Source of the DNA: an uncultured Dyadobacter sp.
GTDB lineage: Bacteria; Bacteroidota; Bacteroidia; Cytophagales; Spirosomataceae
DNA length: 64,000 nucleotides
Assembly: GCF_946482605.1 (NCBI RefSeq)
Contig: NZ_CAMLSE010000012.1
Location: forward strand, 199,919 to 263,918
Direction of reading: 5' to 3'
Shown here: one piece after another, positions 26,589 to 35,376 of the stretch
Layout: the number at the start of each line of letters is the position of its first letter
Numbering within the stretch: position 1 is the stretch's first letter
Program-made: the position numbers and the translations under genes
The notes under the pieces: generated by a model
Seen by the model: the letters and a program-made list of their open reading frames with translations, nothing else
What the model was told of the DNA's origin: nothing
Databases searched by the model: none

Positions 26589-28097
26589 ATGGGAAAACCA
26601 ACCGGATTTTTAGAGTTTGAAAGGGAGTTGCCGAAAAAGAGAAGCATAGACGAGCGTCTGAAAGACTATCGTGAGATTGAAACCGCACCGACCGACTCTA
26701 ATTCCAAACAGCAGGCAGCCCGTTGTATGGACTGCGGAATTCCTTTTTGCCATAATGGTTGTCCGCTGGGCAACATCATCCCTGAGTTCAACGACGCGGT
26801 GTATGATGAAAACTGGGGACTGGCCTACGAAATATTAGCTTCGACCAATAATTTCCCGGAGTTTACAGGCCGCATCTGCCCGGCTCCGTGCGAAGCTTCC
26901 TGCGTGCTCGGCATTAACAAGCCGCCGGTCGCAATCGAGTATATCGAAAAAGCAATCATCGAGAAAGCATTTGAGTTGAACCTCGTTAAACCCAAAGTCC
27001 CTAAATATCGCACCGGTAAGAAAGTAGCGGTGGTAGGTTCGGGACCTGCGGGATTGGCTGCCGCCAATCAATTGAACCAGGCCGGACACTCGGTGGTATT
27101 GCTCGAAAGAGCGGATAAGATCGGTGGTCTGGTGCGCTACGGTATTCCTGATTTCAAACTAGACAAAGGCATTATCGACCGTCGTCTTGCTGTAATGCAG
27201 GAAGAAGGTATTGAATTCCGCACCAATGTCAACGTAGGTGTGGATATCAAAGCGGAAGAGCTTCAAAATGAGTTCGATGCAGTGCTTTTGACCGTTGGAT
27301 CGACTGTTCCCCGCGATGTAAAAATCCAGGGCCGTCAATTCAAAGGCGTGCACTTCGCAATGGAGTTCCTGAGCCAGCAAAACAAACGCGTAGCCGGAAT
27401 CGATCGCGTGGTAGATCACCGCGGTGCGACCTATACCAATGGCGAAATCCTTGCAACCGGCAAACACGTGGTTGTAATCGGTGGCGGCGACACGGGCTCC
27501 GACTGTGTAGGTACTTCGGGCCGTCACGGTGCGAAATCCGTCACGCAGATTGAATTGATGCCCATTCCGCCGAAAGACCGCGACGCCAGTACGCCATGGC
27601 CGAACTGGCCGATGATGCTCCGCACTTCCACTTCACATGAAGAGGGCTGCGACAGACATTGGTCTATCAATACCAAAGAATTCTTAGGTGACGAAAACGG
27701 CAACCTGAAAGCGCTGAAAATCGTGGACCTCGACTGGCAGAAAGATCCTGAAACCGGTCGTATGCAGATGAAAGAAGTTGAAGGCAGCGAACGCACCATT
27801 CCTTGCGAACTGGCGTTCCTGGCAGCCGGCTTCCTTCATCCCCAGCAAGAAGGCCTGCTGAGCGATCTCGATCTGGAATTTGACGACCGTGGTAATGTCA
27901 AAACCAATGGTTACCAGTCGACTTCCAACGAAAAAGTTTTTGCGGCCGGCGACTGCCGCCGGGGACAATCGCTGGTAGTTTGGGCGATCAGCGAGGGACG
28001 TGAAGCCGCACGTGCGGTGGATGAATACCTGATGGGTGAGTCATTCCTGGAAGCTAAGGCCGTATCCATGCTGAATCCTGCGTTCGCACACGCGTAA
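26589..28097 (+). CDS. gltD: Glutamate synthase small subunit
   Basis: A 502-residue beta chain that takes electrons from NADPH through FAD and two 4Fe-4S clusters to GltB. The N-terminal cysteine groups [16 protein letters not shown] and [12 protein letters not shown] supply the clusters, [10 protein letters not shown] (about residues 150-160) binds FAD and the second [11 protein letters not shown] binds NADPH. The C-terminal [18 protein letters not shown] region is the usual FAD contact. It is directly after gltB, the standard operon order. Two stem-loop terminators follow at 28131 and 28193. Confidence 0.97.
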   Translation: MGKPTGFLEFERELPKKRSIDERLKDYREIETAPTDSNSKQQAARCMDCGIPFCHNGCPLGNIIPEFNDAVYDENWGLAYEILASTNNFPEFTGRICPAPCEASCVLGINKPPVAIEYIEKAIIEKAFELNLVKPKVPKYRTGKKVAVVGSGPAGLAAANQLNQAGHSVVLLERADKIGGLVRYGIPDFKLDKGIIDRRLAVMQEEGIEFRTNVNVGVDIKAEELQNEFDAVLLTVGSTVPRDVKIQGRQFKGVHFAMEFLSQQNKRVAGIDRVVDHRGATYTNGEILATGKHVVVIGGGDTGSDCVGTSGRHGAKSVTQIELMPIPPKDRDASTPWPNWPMMLRTSTSHEEGCDRHWSINTKEFLGDENGNLKALKIVDLDWQKDPETGRMQMKEVEGSERTIPCELAFLAAGFLHPQQEGLLSDLDLEFDDRGNVKTNGYQSTSNEKVFAAGDCRRGQSLVVWAISEGREAARAVDEYLMGESFLEAKAVSMLNPAFAHA

Positions 28098-28130
28098 GCG
28101 CTACGACCGCCAAATATTATTTTGCAAGAA

Positions 28131-28155
28131 AGCTGCCTTCACCGGCGGCTTTTTT
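28131..28155 (+). terminator. Terminator after gltD
   Basis: AGCTGCC (28131-28137) pairs with GGCGGCT (28144-28150), with one G-U pair, followed by a T-run to 28155. Confidence 0.75.
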
Positions 28156-28192
28156 GTTGTCTGATTCGTATATAATCATCTATAAAATCACG

Positions 28193-28219
28193 AAGCTGTC
28201 TGATCACGCAGCTTTTTTT
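28193..28219 (+). terminator. Second stem-loop with T-run
   Basis: AAGCTG (28193-28198) and CAGCTT (28209-28214) are followed by TTTTTTT. It may back up the gltD terminator or act as an attenuator of the deacetylase gene, whose ATG is about 50 bases away. Confidence 0.55.
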
Positions 28220-28265
28220 ATTTTATTTGATGATTATATATGAATCACATCTGTCCGTTTACGGC

Positions 28266-28895
28266 ATGTTTCTGCACCATTCCCCATTTTGGCTGAAAGC
28301 TTTTTTTCCCGGCTTTACCTGGCATGTAACTACCACGGAGAAAGAGATCTTCCTGACGTTCGACGACGGCCCCATTCCGGACATTACCGAGGCCGTCCTG
28401 GAAACCCTGGAACAGTTTGAAGCAAAGGCGACCTTCTTTTCCATCGGAGATAATGTCCGCAAACATCCCGATATATTTGAAAAAGTAAGAAACGGAGGCC
28501 ATTCCATCGGTAACCATACGTTCAACCACATGAACGGCTGGCAAACCGAAGACAGCGTCTATCTGGATAACATCCGGAAATGCCAGGACCAGCTGAATCT
28601 TCGGACCCGGCTGTTCCGGCCACCTTACGGACGGATCAAAAGGAGCCAGGCGAAGGTCGTTTTGCAAGACAAGCAGATCATCATGTGGGACGTCCTGAGC
28701 GGCGACTTCTCCCCTAGTCTGACTGCGGAAACCTGTCTGAAAAAATCCATTCAACACACGCACCCCGGCTCGATCGTCCTTTTCCACGACAGCATTAAGG
28801 CCTCGAAAAATATGCTATACTCGCTCCCCCGTTACCTGGAACACTTTACGGAACGGGGTTACCGGTTTGAGGCGTTGGGGATGGAGAAGCGATAG
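28266..28895 (+). CDS. Polysaccharide deacetylase (NodB family)
   Basis: A 209-residue NodB-fold enzyme that removes N-acetyl or O-acetyl groups from cell-wall or other polysaccharides. The motifs are TFDDGP (catalytic Asp and metal Asp), SIGNHTFNH (metal His pair), RPPYGR and the late IVLFHDS His. The start was taken at ATG 28266; an earlier ATG at 28227 would add a poorly conserved start. No signal peptide is convincing, so it may be cytoplasmic-facing or membrane-associated. The stop lies at the edge of a repeat at 28889-29010. Confidence 0.88.
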   Translation: MFLHHSPFWLKAFFPGFTWHVTTTEKEIFLTFDDGPIPDITEAVLETLEQFEAKATFFSIGDNVRKHPDIFEKVRNGGHSIGNHTFNHMNGWQTEDSVYLDNIRKCQDQLNLRTRLFRPPYGRIKRSQAKVVLQDKQIIMWDVLSGDFSPSLTAETCLKKSIQHTHPGSIVLFHDSIKASKNMLYSLPRYLEHFTERGYRFEALGMEKR

Positions 28896-28908
28896 GCTTT
28901 AAGCGATA

Positions 28909-29010
28909 GGCTTTAAGCAATAAGCTATGAGCATTTGGCTTTGTTTATGGGCCATGAATAACATTTAAATACAACAAAAAAATAAAGCTTACGGCTTATA
29001 GCTTAAAGCC
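28909..29010. repeat. Inverted repeat of the GCTTATAGC/GCTTTAAGC family
   Basis: GGCTTTAAGCAATAAGC (28909-28925) pairs with GCTTATAGCTTAAAGCC (28994-29010) at 16 of 17 positions, around an AT-rich 68-base interior. A tandem double of a 14-base word (GCGATAGGCTTTAA) starts at 28889, over the deacetylase stop. The same words appear at 59110-59310. Confidence 0.65.
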
Positions 29011-29026
29011 CACTGCACAAACAACA

Positions 29027-29797
29027 ATGATTGAAACCCACGCTCACATATATAGCGAAGATTACGCCGAAGACCGTACCGAAATGCTGGATCGTGCCTG
29101 GAATGCCGGCATCGAGCAGATCTGGATGCCCAATTGCGACCATAGCACCATTGAAGGAATGCTCGAACTGGCTGAAAAATACCCCGGCAGATGCCTGCCG
29201 ATGATCGGTTTGCATCCTACTTATGTGAAGGAGGGCTTTGAAAAAGAATTGCAGATCATGGAAGAATGGCTCGGGAAATACGAATTCATTGCCGTCGGAG
29301 AGATCGGTATGGATCTTTTCTGGGACGTTACCTTCAAAGAACAGCAGGAAAAGGCATTTTTATACCAATGCATCCTCGCCCGCAAGCATAACCTCTGGAT
29401 CGATATCCACAGCCGAAGTGCATTTTGGGAAACCGTCAAACTGATCGAAGATTTCGCTGATCCCGCATTAACAGGTATCTTCCATTGTTTTACCGGAACA
29501 TTGGAGGAAGCGCAGAAGGCCATTGAACTCGGTTTCAAACTGGGAGTAGGTGGCGTCGCTACCTTCAAAAATGGGGGGCTGGACAAAGTCATCCCATACA
29601 TCGACCTGAAACACATTGTACTCGAAACCGACGCTCCCTACCTCGCACCGGTGCCCTACCGAGGCAAAAGGAATGAAGTCGCCTATATCGATCTCGTGGC
29701 ACAACGTGTAGCCGATCTGAAAGCAATGTCAAAGGCGGATGTGATCGCTGCCACCTCGGAGAATGCGAAAACCATGCTCAACAGGAGACCGTTATGA
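29027..29797 (+). CDS. tatD: TatD family metal-dependent hydrolase
   Basis: A 256-residue TIM-barrel hydrolase. Metal ligands are in ETHAHIYSEDY (His-x-His at about residues 4-6), GEIGMDLFWD, DIHSRSA, FHCFTG and ETDAPYLAP. TatD proteins cleave DNA with 3'-5' exonuclease activity and may also remove D-amino acids from tRNA or other small phosphoesters; the exact substrate varies. The stop codon overlaps the next gene's ATG by four bases (ATGA), so it is translated with the asparaginase. Its function there is not linked by sequence. Confidence 0.92.
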   Translation: MIETHAHIYSEDYAEDRTEMLDRAWNAGIEQIWMPNCDHSTIEGMLELAEKYPGRCLPMIGLHPTYVKEGFEKELQIMEEWLGKYEFIAVGEIGMDLFWDVTFKEQQEKAFLYQCILARKHNLWIDIHSRSAFWETVKLIEDFADPALTGIFHCFTGTLEEAQKAIELGFKLGVGGVATFKNGGLDKVIPYIDLKHIVLETDAPYLAPVPYRGKRNEVAYIDLVAQRVADLKAMSKADVIAATSENAKTMLNRRPL

Positions 29798-30867
29798 ACT
29801 ATACAAAAATCCATATCAATCCTATTTCGCCCGAACCGACTGTGGGTTCTGTGCTTGTGATTTATACCGGCGGTACGCTCGGAATGGTGTACGAAACCAA
29901 GGGCAAGCAACTGGTACCTTTCAATTTTCAGCAGATTATCGAGAAGGTGCCGGAAATCAGCCGACTGGACTTCGACATCACTTTTCTGTCGCTTTCCGAA
30001 CCAATCGACTCGTCCAATATGAATCCGGAGATCTGGATCGAGCTTGCGGGCATCGTAGAAACCCATTACGACCAGTATGACAGTTTCGTAATCCTGCACG
30101 GCACGGATACGATGGCTTACACGGCATCTGCATTGAGCTACCTGCTCGAAAACCTCAACAAGCCGGTTATTCTCACAGGTGCCCAGCTGCCGATAGGCGT
30201 CGCTCGTTCCGACGCGCGTGAGAACGTCATCACAGCCCTGGAACTTGCCGCGGCCAAAAATGCCGAAGGGCACCCGATTATCACGGAAGTCTGCATTTAC
30301 TTCAACTCCGCGCTGTTGCGTGGAAACCGCTCCAAGAAGCAGGAAAGCTCCGATTTTAATGCATTTCATTCAGAAAACTATCCACCCCTTGCCAATGCCG
30401 GTGTGAGGATCGAATACGACCTGCCCTACATTAAGCCTTATCAGCCGGGTTTGAGGCTGAAAGTTCATAAAAGTCTCGATAACCACGTCGCCTTCCTCAA
30501 AATGTTCCCCGGCATCAGCCGGCAGGTCGTGGAGTCGATACTCGGCATTGAAGGACTGAAAGGCATTGTGCTGGAAACCTACGGCGCCGGGAACGCCACA
30601 ACTGAACCCTGGTTTCTGAATGCGATCAGTGAGGCTATCGGACGGAATATCGTGATTTTCAATGTATCTCAATGCGACGGAGGCCGCGTTGCGCAAGGGC
30701 AGTACCAGACCAGCAAATTCATGCAGCAGATCGGCGTCATCAGCGGTTCGGACATCACGGCCGAAGCAGCCATCACCAAAATGATGTACGTTTTCGCTTG
30801 CGGGCACCCTTCACGCACCTGCATCGACATGCTTGGAACGCCTCTGCGCGGAGAAATGAGTATTTGA
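29794..30867 (+). CDS. ansA: Type I L-asparaginase
   Basis: A 357-residue cytoplasmic asparaginase that releases ammonia from L-asparagine. The catalytic Thr is in VIYTGGTLGMVY (about residue 32), and the second conserved loop HGTDTMAYTASAL near 105 supplies the Thr-Asp pair. No signal peptide is present, which fits type I (AnsA) rather than the periplasmic type II. Its ATG overlaps the tatD stop (ATGA at 29794-29797), indicating translational coupling. Downstream lies a tRNA gene with its own promoter. Confidence 0.94.
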   Translation: MNYTKIHINPISPEPTVGSVLVIYTGGTLGMVYETKGKQLVPFNFQQIIEKVPEISRLDFDITFLSLSEPIDSSNMNPEIWIELAGIVETHYDQYDSFVILHGTDTMAYTASALSYLLENLNKPVILTGAQLPIGVARSDARENVITALELAAAKNAEGHPIITEVCIYFNSALLRGNRSKKQESSDFNAFHSENYPPLANAGVRIEYDLPYIKPYQPGLRLKVHKSLDNHVAFLKMFPGISRQVVESILGIEGLKGIVLETYGAGNATTEPWFLNAISEAIGRNIVIFNVSQCDGGRVAQGQYQTSKFMQQIGVISGSDITAEAAITKMMYVFACGHPSRTCIDMLGTPLRGEMSI

Positions 30868-30879
30868 TTTGATCGAGGA

Positions 30880-30910
30880 TTTGGAAACAAAAATCTCTTT
30901 GCTATCTTTG
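30880..30910 (+). promoter_or_regulatory. Complete Bacteroidota promoter of tRNA-Ser(GGA)
   Basis: TTTG (30880-30883) is followed by exactly 19 bases and TATCTTTG (30903-30910), the TTTG-N19-TAnnTTTG consensus. The tRNA starts 18 bases after it. Confidence 0.85.
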
Positions 30911-30928
30911 CAGCCCGTAACCACAAAT

Positions 30929-31015
30929 AGAGAGGTGCCCGAGTGGTTGAAGGGGCTACCCTGGAAAGGTAGTATGTGGGTAACTGCATCGAGAGTTCGA
31001 ATCTCTTCCTCTCTG
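30929..31015 (+). tRNA. tRNA-Ser (GGA)
   Basis: A class II tRNA: acceptor AGAGAGG/CCTCTCT with no mismatches, discriminator G, anticodon loop CTGGAAA with GGA, long variable arm (ATGTGGGTAACTGCAT region), T-arm GAGAG/CTCTT (one G-U pair) with TTCGAAT. It should read UCC and UCU. CCA is not encoded. Confidence 0.95.
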
Positions 31016-31081
31016 CTGATAAGAAAAACGAAAAGTCCTGTAAATGAATCATTTACGGGACTTTTCGTTTTTCTTATCAGC
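31015..31081 (+). terminator. 67-bp near-perfect palindrome after tRNA-Ser(GGA)
   Basis: Two 33-base arms (31015-31047 and 31049-31081) mirror each other around a single A, with one G-U pair. The left arm begins at the tRNA discriminator base. The inner part (AAAAGTCC/GGACTTTT plus T-run) has the form of a normal tRNA terminator, but the pairing extends far beyond it. Confidence 0.85.
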
Positions 31082-31133
31082 ATTAATCAAAATATGTAAT
31101 TTCTCGGCCAATGCTGGTGAGCATCGCTTCTGC

Positions 31134-31169
31134 AAAAAAATTAGTGTGATAAACATGCTATCACACTAA
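31134..31169 (-). terminator. Rho-independent terminator of the efflux operon
   Basis: TTAGTGTGATA (31141-31151) and TATCACACTAA (31159-31169) form an 11-bp stem with a 7-base loop. Read on the minus strand, it is followed by seven T residues. It lies about 90 bases after the RND pump stop. Confidence 0.9.
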
Positions 31170-31257
31170 ATCTGCACTACTTCTTCATCACCTCATCCAT
31201 AAGTTAGTTTAATGCTAACCCATTGATATTCTCAATACAGGCATTGTCATCCCTTCA

Positions 31258-34200
31258 CTAAGCCATTTCAACACTCGGTGGGATGAGCTTATACATTACC
31301 GGGGTGACGATCCGGGAGAGTATGGTAGAGCTAGTCAAGCCCCCAATCAAGACGATCGCCAGGGGTGAGATCAGCGGATTGGGGTTGAGCGCCAGCGGGA
31401 TCAGGCCACAAATCGCTGTGATCGAAGTGAGTACTACGGGCAAAAAGCGGGTTTCGCCTGCGATGGCGATGGCTTCGTCAATGCTTTTCCCTTCCTGCCG
31501 CAATTGGTTGGTAAAATCAACCAGCAGCAGCGAGTTTTTTACCTGAATACCGGACAGGCCTATGAAACCGATGATGGCTACCAGAGACATCGGGCTTCCC
31601 GTCGCAATCAGCAGGATGACTCCGCCCAAAATTCCTAATGGAATAATCGAAAGGACTATAATGATCCCTTTGAAATTCTTGAATTGCAGCAGCAGCACTC
31701 CCACGAACAGGAATGTGCTCAACAGGATCACCGAAAGGAAATTGCCCCCCAGCGCATCGCCTTCCGATTCTTTCTCACCAGACAATTTATAGTAGTAACC
31801 CGGCGGCAGTTTCAATTTTTCCAATTGAGGAACCACATCTTTAAGCACATCATTGGCATACACATGGTCCTTCGTAATCGCTGTAACTTTTGCAAAACGC
31901 GACTTGTTGAAGTGATTGATCGCGGTTGGCGAAGTCTCGAAGGAAATGTCCGCGATTTGCTTCATCGAAATGGGCGTTCCCTGAATGTTGTTGACGTACA
32001 GGTTCCGGAACACGTCCAGGTTGGGGAACTTGTCCCTTGCTACCGTTACGGTCACCGCCCTGGAATCGCCACGATCATCGATGTAGTCCCCTACCGGAAG
32101 GCCCGCCACTGCGAGCCGCACGATCCTGTCCACATCGGCGGTCATTACCCCCAGCGTGCGGGCCTTCTCTTTATCGACATTGACTTTCACATCCGTTTTG
32201 TAGGTATTGAGTTCATTGTTGATGTAGTCGGTGCCGGGATGCCGACGCAGGAGCGATTCGACCTGAAAGGAAAGACCTCTCAGCACCTCCGGGTCTTCCC
32301 CGAAGACTCGGACCACGATGTTGGCCTCAATGGGCGTGCCTTGTTCGAAATCCTTTACTTCTATTTTCGCGTAAGGAAACTGCCTGAACTCTTTCCTGAG
32401 TTGAGCGATGAGCGCAGTTTTCTGTGCCGGTTTGGATTCATCGTTCATCTGGACAAAGATTTGTGCAAAATCGGGCTTCCTGTCCTGCGGATGTACATTA
32501 TAATAGATCTGTGGGTTTCCTTTTCCGACGTTGGTGGTGTAAAAAGCAATCTGCTTGTGCTTTGCCAGCTGCTTTTCGACCAGACGGGCGGCGCGGTCGC
32601 TTTCCGGAATGCTCGCTTGCAATGGCATCTTGATCGTCACCAGAAACATCGGCTTTTCAGAGGTAGGAAACAGTTTGAAGCCTGTGACGCCGAACAATCC
32701 GAAAGCGATCACACTTAGAACGATCGAAAGGGAAACAGTCACTTTAGGCCAGTTTAGAGCAGCCGGCATGATTCTGCGATAGCTTACATTCAGGAATTTT
32801 TGGAGGTAACGTAAAAACACATTTCCTTCTCCATGTTCATGCGTTTTCAAAAAACGGCTTCCGATGAAAGGAACCAGTGTCAAAGCGACAATCATCGACG
32901 CGAGTACACTGGTGATGACAGTCATGGGCAAGCTGCGGATGAACTCGCCTGCAACGTCAGGCAAAAATGCCAGGGGCAAAAACGCAATCACCAGCGTTGC
33001 CGTGCAGCCTACTACCGCCATTCCGATCTGCCGGGTGCCTTTCAGCACCGCATCGGATTTAGAGTGACCTTCCCGAAGCCACCGCTCGATGTTTTCAACG
33101 ACCACAATGCTGTCGTCGACCAAAAGTCCCAGTGCAACAACAAGTCCCACGATACTCAGCTGATTCAGGGAAAAACCAAATGCATTCATCACAATCAATC
33201 CCAACGCCAGCGAAAGCGGAATCGAGATCATCACAATCACCGAGGCCCGGATACCCAGCGGCAGCAGCGTGACCACCACCAGTACAATGGCCAGTATAAA
33301 GTCAAAGCTCAGGTGGCCCAGCCGCTCGGAAACCATATCGGCCTGGTCGAAATTCTTAATGAGCTTAATATTGGGAGAAAGGCTTTTCGAGTAGGCGTCA
33401 ATGATCGGCAGAAACTGCTTTTGCACGTCGGATATGTTGACATTGTCTTTCATCCCAGCTGTTACCAGCACGCAGCGGTGCCCGTTGATGCGGGTAATAT
33501 GGTCGACCACCTGGGCTTTATAGCCGATCACCGCCACATCCTTGATGTAGACAATCTTGCCATTCGCATTGTAAATCACCGTGTTGGCCACATCTTCGGC
33601 ATCTTTGAATTTGCCGCTTGTTTTTACATTGAATACTTTCGCGCCCAGATTGACACTCCCTCCCGGGACATCGGCCGCTTCGCTTTGCAGGCTTCCCATG
33701 ACCAGGTTTAAGGGAATCCGCAGCTGTGCGAGCTTATCCAGCTGAACGTCGACCCGAATTTCCTGCTCGGGCATTCCGAAATATTTTACTTCTTTCAGGT
33801 CCGTGATTTTTTCGAGCTGTGATTTCAAAATGTCGGCCTGATCCCGCAGGGTTTTGTCCGACGCGTTTTCGGACATCAATGCGACTTGCAGGATCTTCAC
33901 ATCCGACGATGAGATCTTCTCGGTTTTGATCTGGTAAATGTCCTTGGGAAGCTCGCTGGCTTTCAATGCATTCATTTCGGTGGAAATCTCCTGGTATTTA
34001 TTGTCAACATCCACGCCATACTTGAACTTGACCTGGATAGCAGCCACGCCATCTTCGACGGTAGTCAGGATTTTATCGATATTTTCCAGTCCATAAATTT
34101 TATTCTCGATCGGCTTCACAATCTGCTCTTCCATATCCTTCGGACTGGTGCCCGGATAGATCACCGTGATCAGGTATTGGGGCGGGTGCGTGGTCGGGTC

Positions 34201-34308
34201 TTCGGAGCGCGGCATCGTAAAGAGCGTAAGCACGCCTACGACAGCGACCAGGAGGAAAATGATCAGCGTGAACTGATAATTTTTGACGGCAAAAGTGGTA
34301 ATTTTCAT
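31258..34308 (-). CDS. RND efflux pump, inner-membrane permease
   Basis: A 1016-residue AcrB-type pump subunit. The first helix (residues about 12-30), two large periplasmic loops and blocks of membrane helices near 330-480 and 840-1010 give the 12-helix RND layout. The proton-relay Asp pair is present in GLLVDDSIVVVENIERW in helix 4. The start MKITTFAVKNYQFTL is standard. Periplasmic motif RSEDPTTHPPQYLITVIYPG is typical of HAE1-type (hydrophobe/amphiphile) pumps rather than metal pumps. It is the last gene of an operon with an adaptor and channel and is repressed, by inference, by the TetR protein at 36892. Substrates are unknown. Confidence 0.93.
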   Translation of the reverse strand: MKITTFAVKNYQFTLIIFLLVAVVGVLTLFTMPRSEDPTTHPPQYLITVIYPGTSPKDMEEQIVKPIENKIYGLENIDKILTTVEDGVAAIQVKFKYGVDVDNKYQEISTEMNALKASELPKDIYQIKTEKISSSDVKILQVALMSENASDKTLRDQADILKSQLEKITDLKEVKYFGMPEQEIRVDVQLDKLAQLRIPLNLVMGSLQSEAADVPGGSVNLGAKVFNVKTSGKFKDAEDVANTVIYNANGKIVYIKDVAVIGYKAQVVDHITRINGHRCVLVTAGMKDNVNISDVQKQFLPIIDAYSKSLSPNIKLIKNFDQADMVSERLGHLSFDFILAIVLVVVTLLPLGIRASVIVMISIPLSLALGLIVMNAFGFSLNQLSIVGLVVALGLLVDDSIVVVENIERWLREGHSKSDAVLKGTRQIGMAVVGCTATLVIAFLPLAFLPDVAGEFIRSLPMTVITSVLASMIVALTLVPFIGSRFLKTHEHGEGNVFLRYLQKFLNVSYRRIMPAALNWPKVTVSLSIVLSVIAFGLFGVTGFKLFPTSEKPMFLVTIKMPLQASIPESDRAARLVEKQLAKHKQIAFYTTNVGKGNPQIYYNVHPQDRKPDFAQIFVQMNDESKPAQKTALIAQLRKEFRQFPYAKIEVKDFEQGTPIEANIVVRVFGEDPEVLRGLSFQVESLLRRHPGTDYINNELNTYKTDVKVNVDKEKARTLGVMTADVDRIVRLAVAGLPVGDYIDDRGDSRAVTVTVARDKFPNLDVFRNLYVNNIQGTPISMKQIADISFETSPTAINHFNKSRFAKVTAITKDHVYANDVLKDVVPQLEKLKLPPGYYYKLSGEKESEGDALGGNFLSVILLSTFLFVGVLLLQFKNFKGIIIVLSIIPLGILGGVILLIATGSPMSLVAIIGFIGLSGIQVKNSLLLVDFTNQLRQEGKSIDEAIAIAGETRFLPVVLTSITAICGLIPLALNPNPLISPLAIVLIGGLTSSTILSRIVTPVMYKLIPPSVEMA

Positions 34309-34318
34309 ATCGGTGCGG

Positions 34319-35362
34319 TTACTGGATTACTTTAATGACAGATTCCTCATTCAGGTATGCGCTGTTGGAAATCACCACCTGATCCGTCGGTTTAAGCCCA
34401 TCTTTGAGAAAAACCGTCTTGTTGTCAAAACTGGCAATATCAACCGGCACTTTGCTGACCTTTCCCGGGCCGTTCAAAACGAATGCATAGCCTTTGTTCC
34501 CGTCGGCTTCTATCAATGCGTCATAGGGGATCGTCACCACGTTTTGTGCCTTCCCGGTAGCGATCTGCGCTTTTCCGAACATGCCTACCGCGGGCCTGAT
34601 GTCGGTCAGTTTTAATTTCAATTCGATCTGGAAAGAGCCAGCCGCCGCGTCAGCCGCCTGCGATTTACGGAATACAATTGCCTGGATTTTCCGGCCGGGA
34701 TAACCATCCAGCGTCACAGTTGCGGGTTGTCCGATCGACACCGAAGCCCACTCCTGATCTGTGAGTCCAACCCGCAGAATAAAACTCTTATCCTCGTTAG
34801 TTTCGTTGATCGCCAATACCGGCATTCCTGCGCCAACCACTTCTCCCTCAGAAGCAAGCCTCCGCGTCACGAAACCATCCGAAGCCGCATAAATCCGTGA
34901 ATACTGTTCGTTGAAGGCGACGGATTCTTCCGCTTTCCTAGCCACATCTAAAAGCGTTTTTGTGTTTTGGAGCTGCTCCTTCGTATAAACGCTGTCCCGG
35001 TAAAGGTTCTCGGCCCGCTGGTAATCGCGCTGCGCCTTTTCGAGGTTCAGCTGTGACTGCCCCAGCCCGGCCGCAATTTCAGTCGCATTCAAAACAGCCA
35101 GCAGCTGGCCTTTCCGGAATGACTGTCCTTCCTCAACTAATATGCGGCTGATGACGCCGCCAATTTTAAAGCCATATCGGGCCTCATGCTCCGTGGTCAC
35201 CAGGCCCGTCGCTGTAATGTTACCCGATGTTTCCAGTGAGCTGACAGCCGAAACTTTTACAGGAATCACATTCGTGTCGTCTAAATGGGCCTTTTCTTTG
35301 GGTTTTTCATTGCAGGCAATCAAAAAGAGCGCTGCCAGGATGAGCGTTGAAATCGTTTTCAT
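34319..35362 (-). CDS. RND efflux periplasmic adaptor, lipoprotein
   Basis: A 347-residue membrane fusion protein. The signal peptide ends in a lipobox at LFLIACN (Cys about residue 17), so it is lipid-anchored to the inner membrane. Domains in order: barrel-sandwich hybrid halves (ARYGFKIGGVISRILVEEGQSFRKGQLLAVL and SDGFVTRRLASEGEVVGAGMPV) around a helical hairpin, then beta-barrel and membrane-proximal parts. It connects the pump (10 bases downstream) to the outer-membrane channel (15 bases upstream). Tight spacing makes the three genes one operon. Confidence 0.93.
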   Translation of the reverse strand: MKTISTLILAALFLIACNEKPKEKAHLDDTNVIPVKVSAVSSLETSGNITATGLVTTEHEARYGFKIGGVISRILVEEGQSFRKGQLLAVLNATEIAAGLGQSQLNLEKAQRDYQRAENLYRDSVYTKEQLQNTKTLLDVARKAEESVAFNEQYSRIYAASDGFVTRRLASEGEVVGAGMPVLAINETNEDKSFILRVGLTDQEWASVSIGQPATVTLDGYPGRKIQAIVFRKSQAADAAAGSFQIELKLKLTDIRPAVGMFGKAQIATGKAQNVVTIPYDALIEADGNKGYAFVLNGPGKVSKVPVDIASFDNKTVFLKDGLKPTDQVVISNSAYLNEESVIKVIQ

Positions 35363-35376
35363 AGTTTGTTTTTTGA

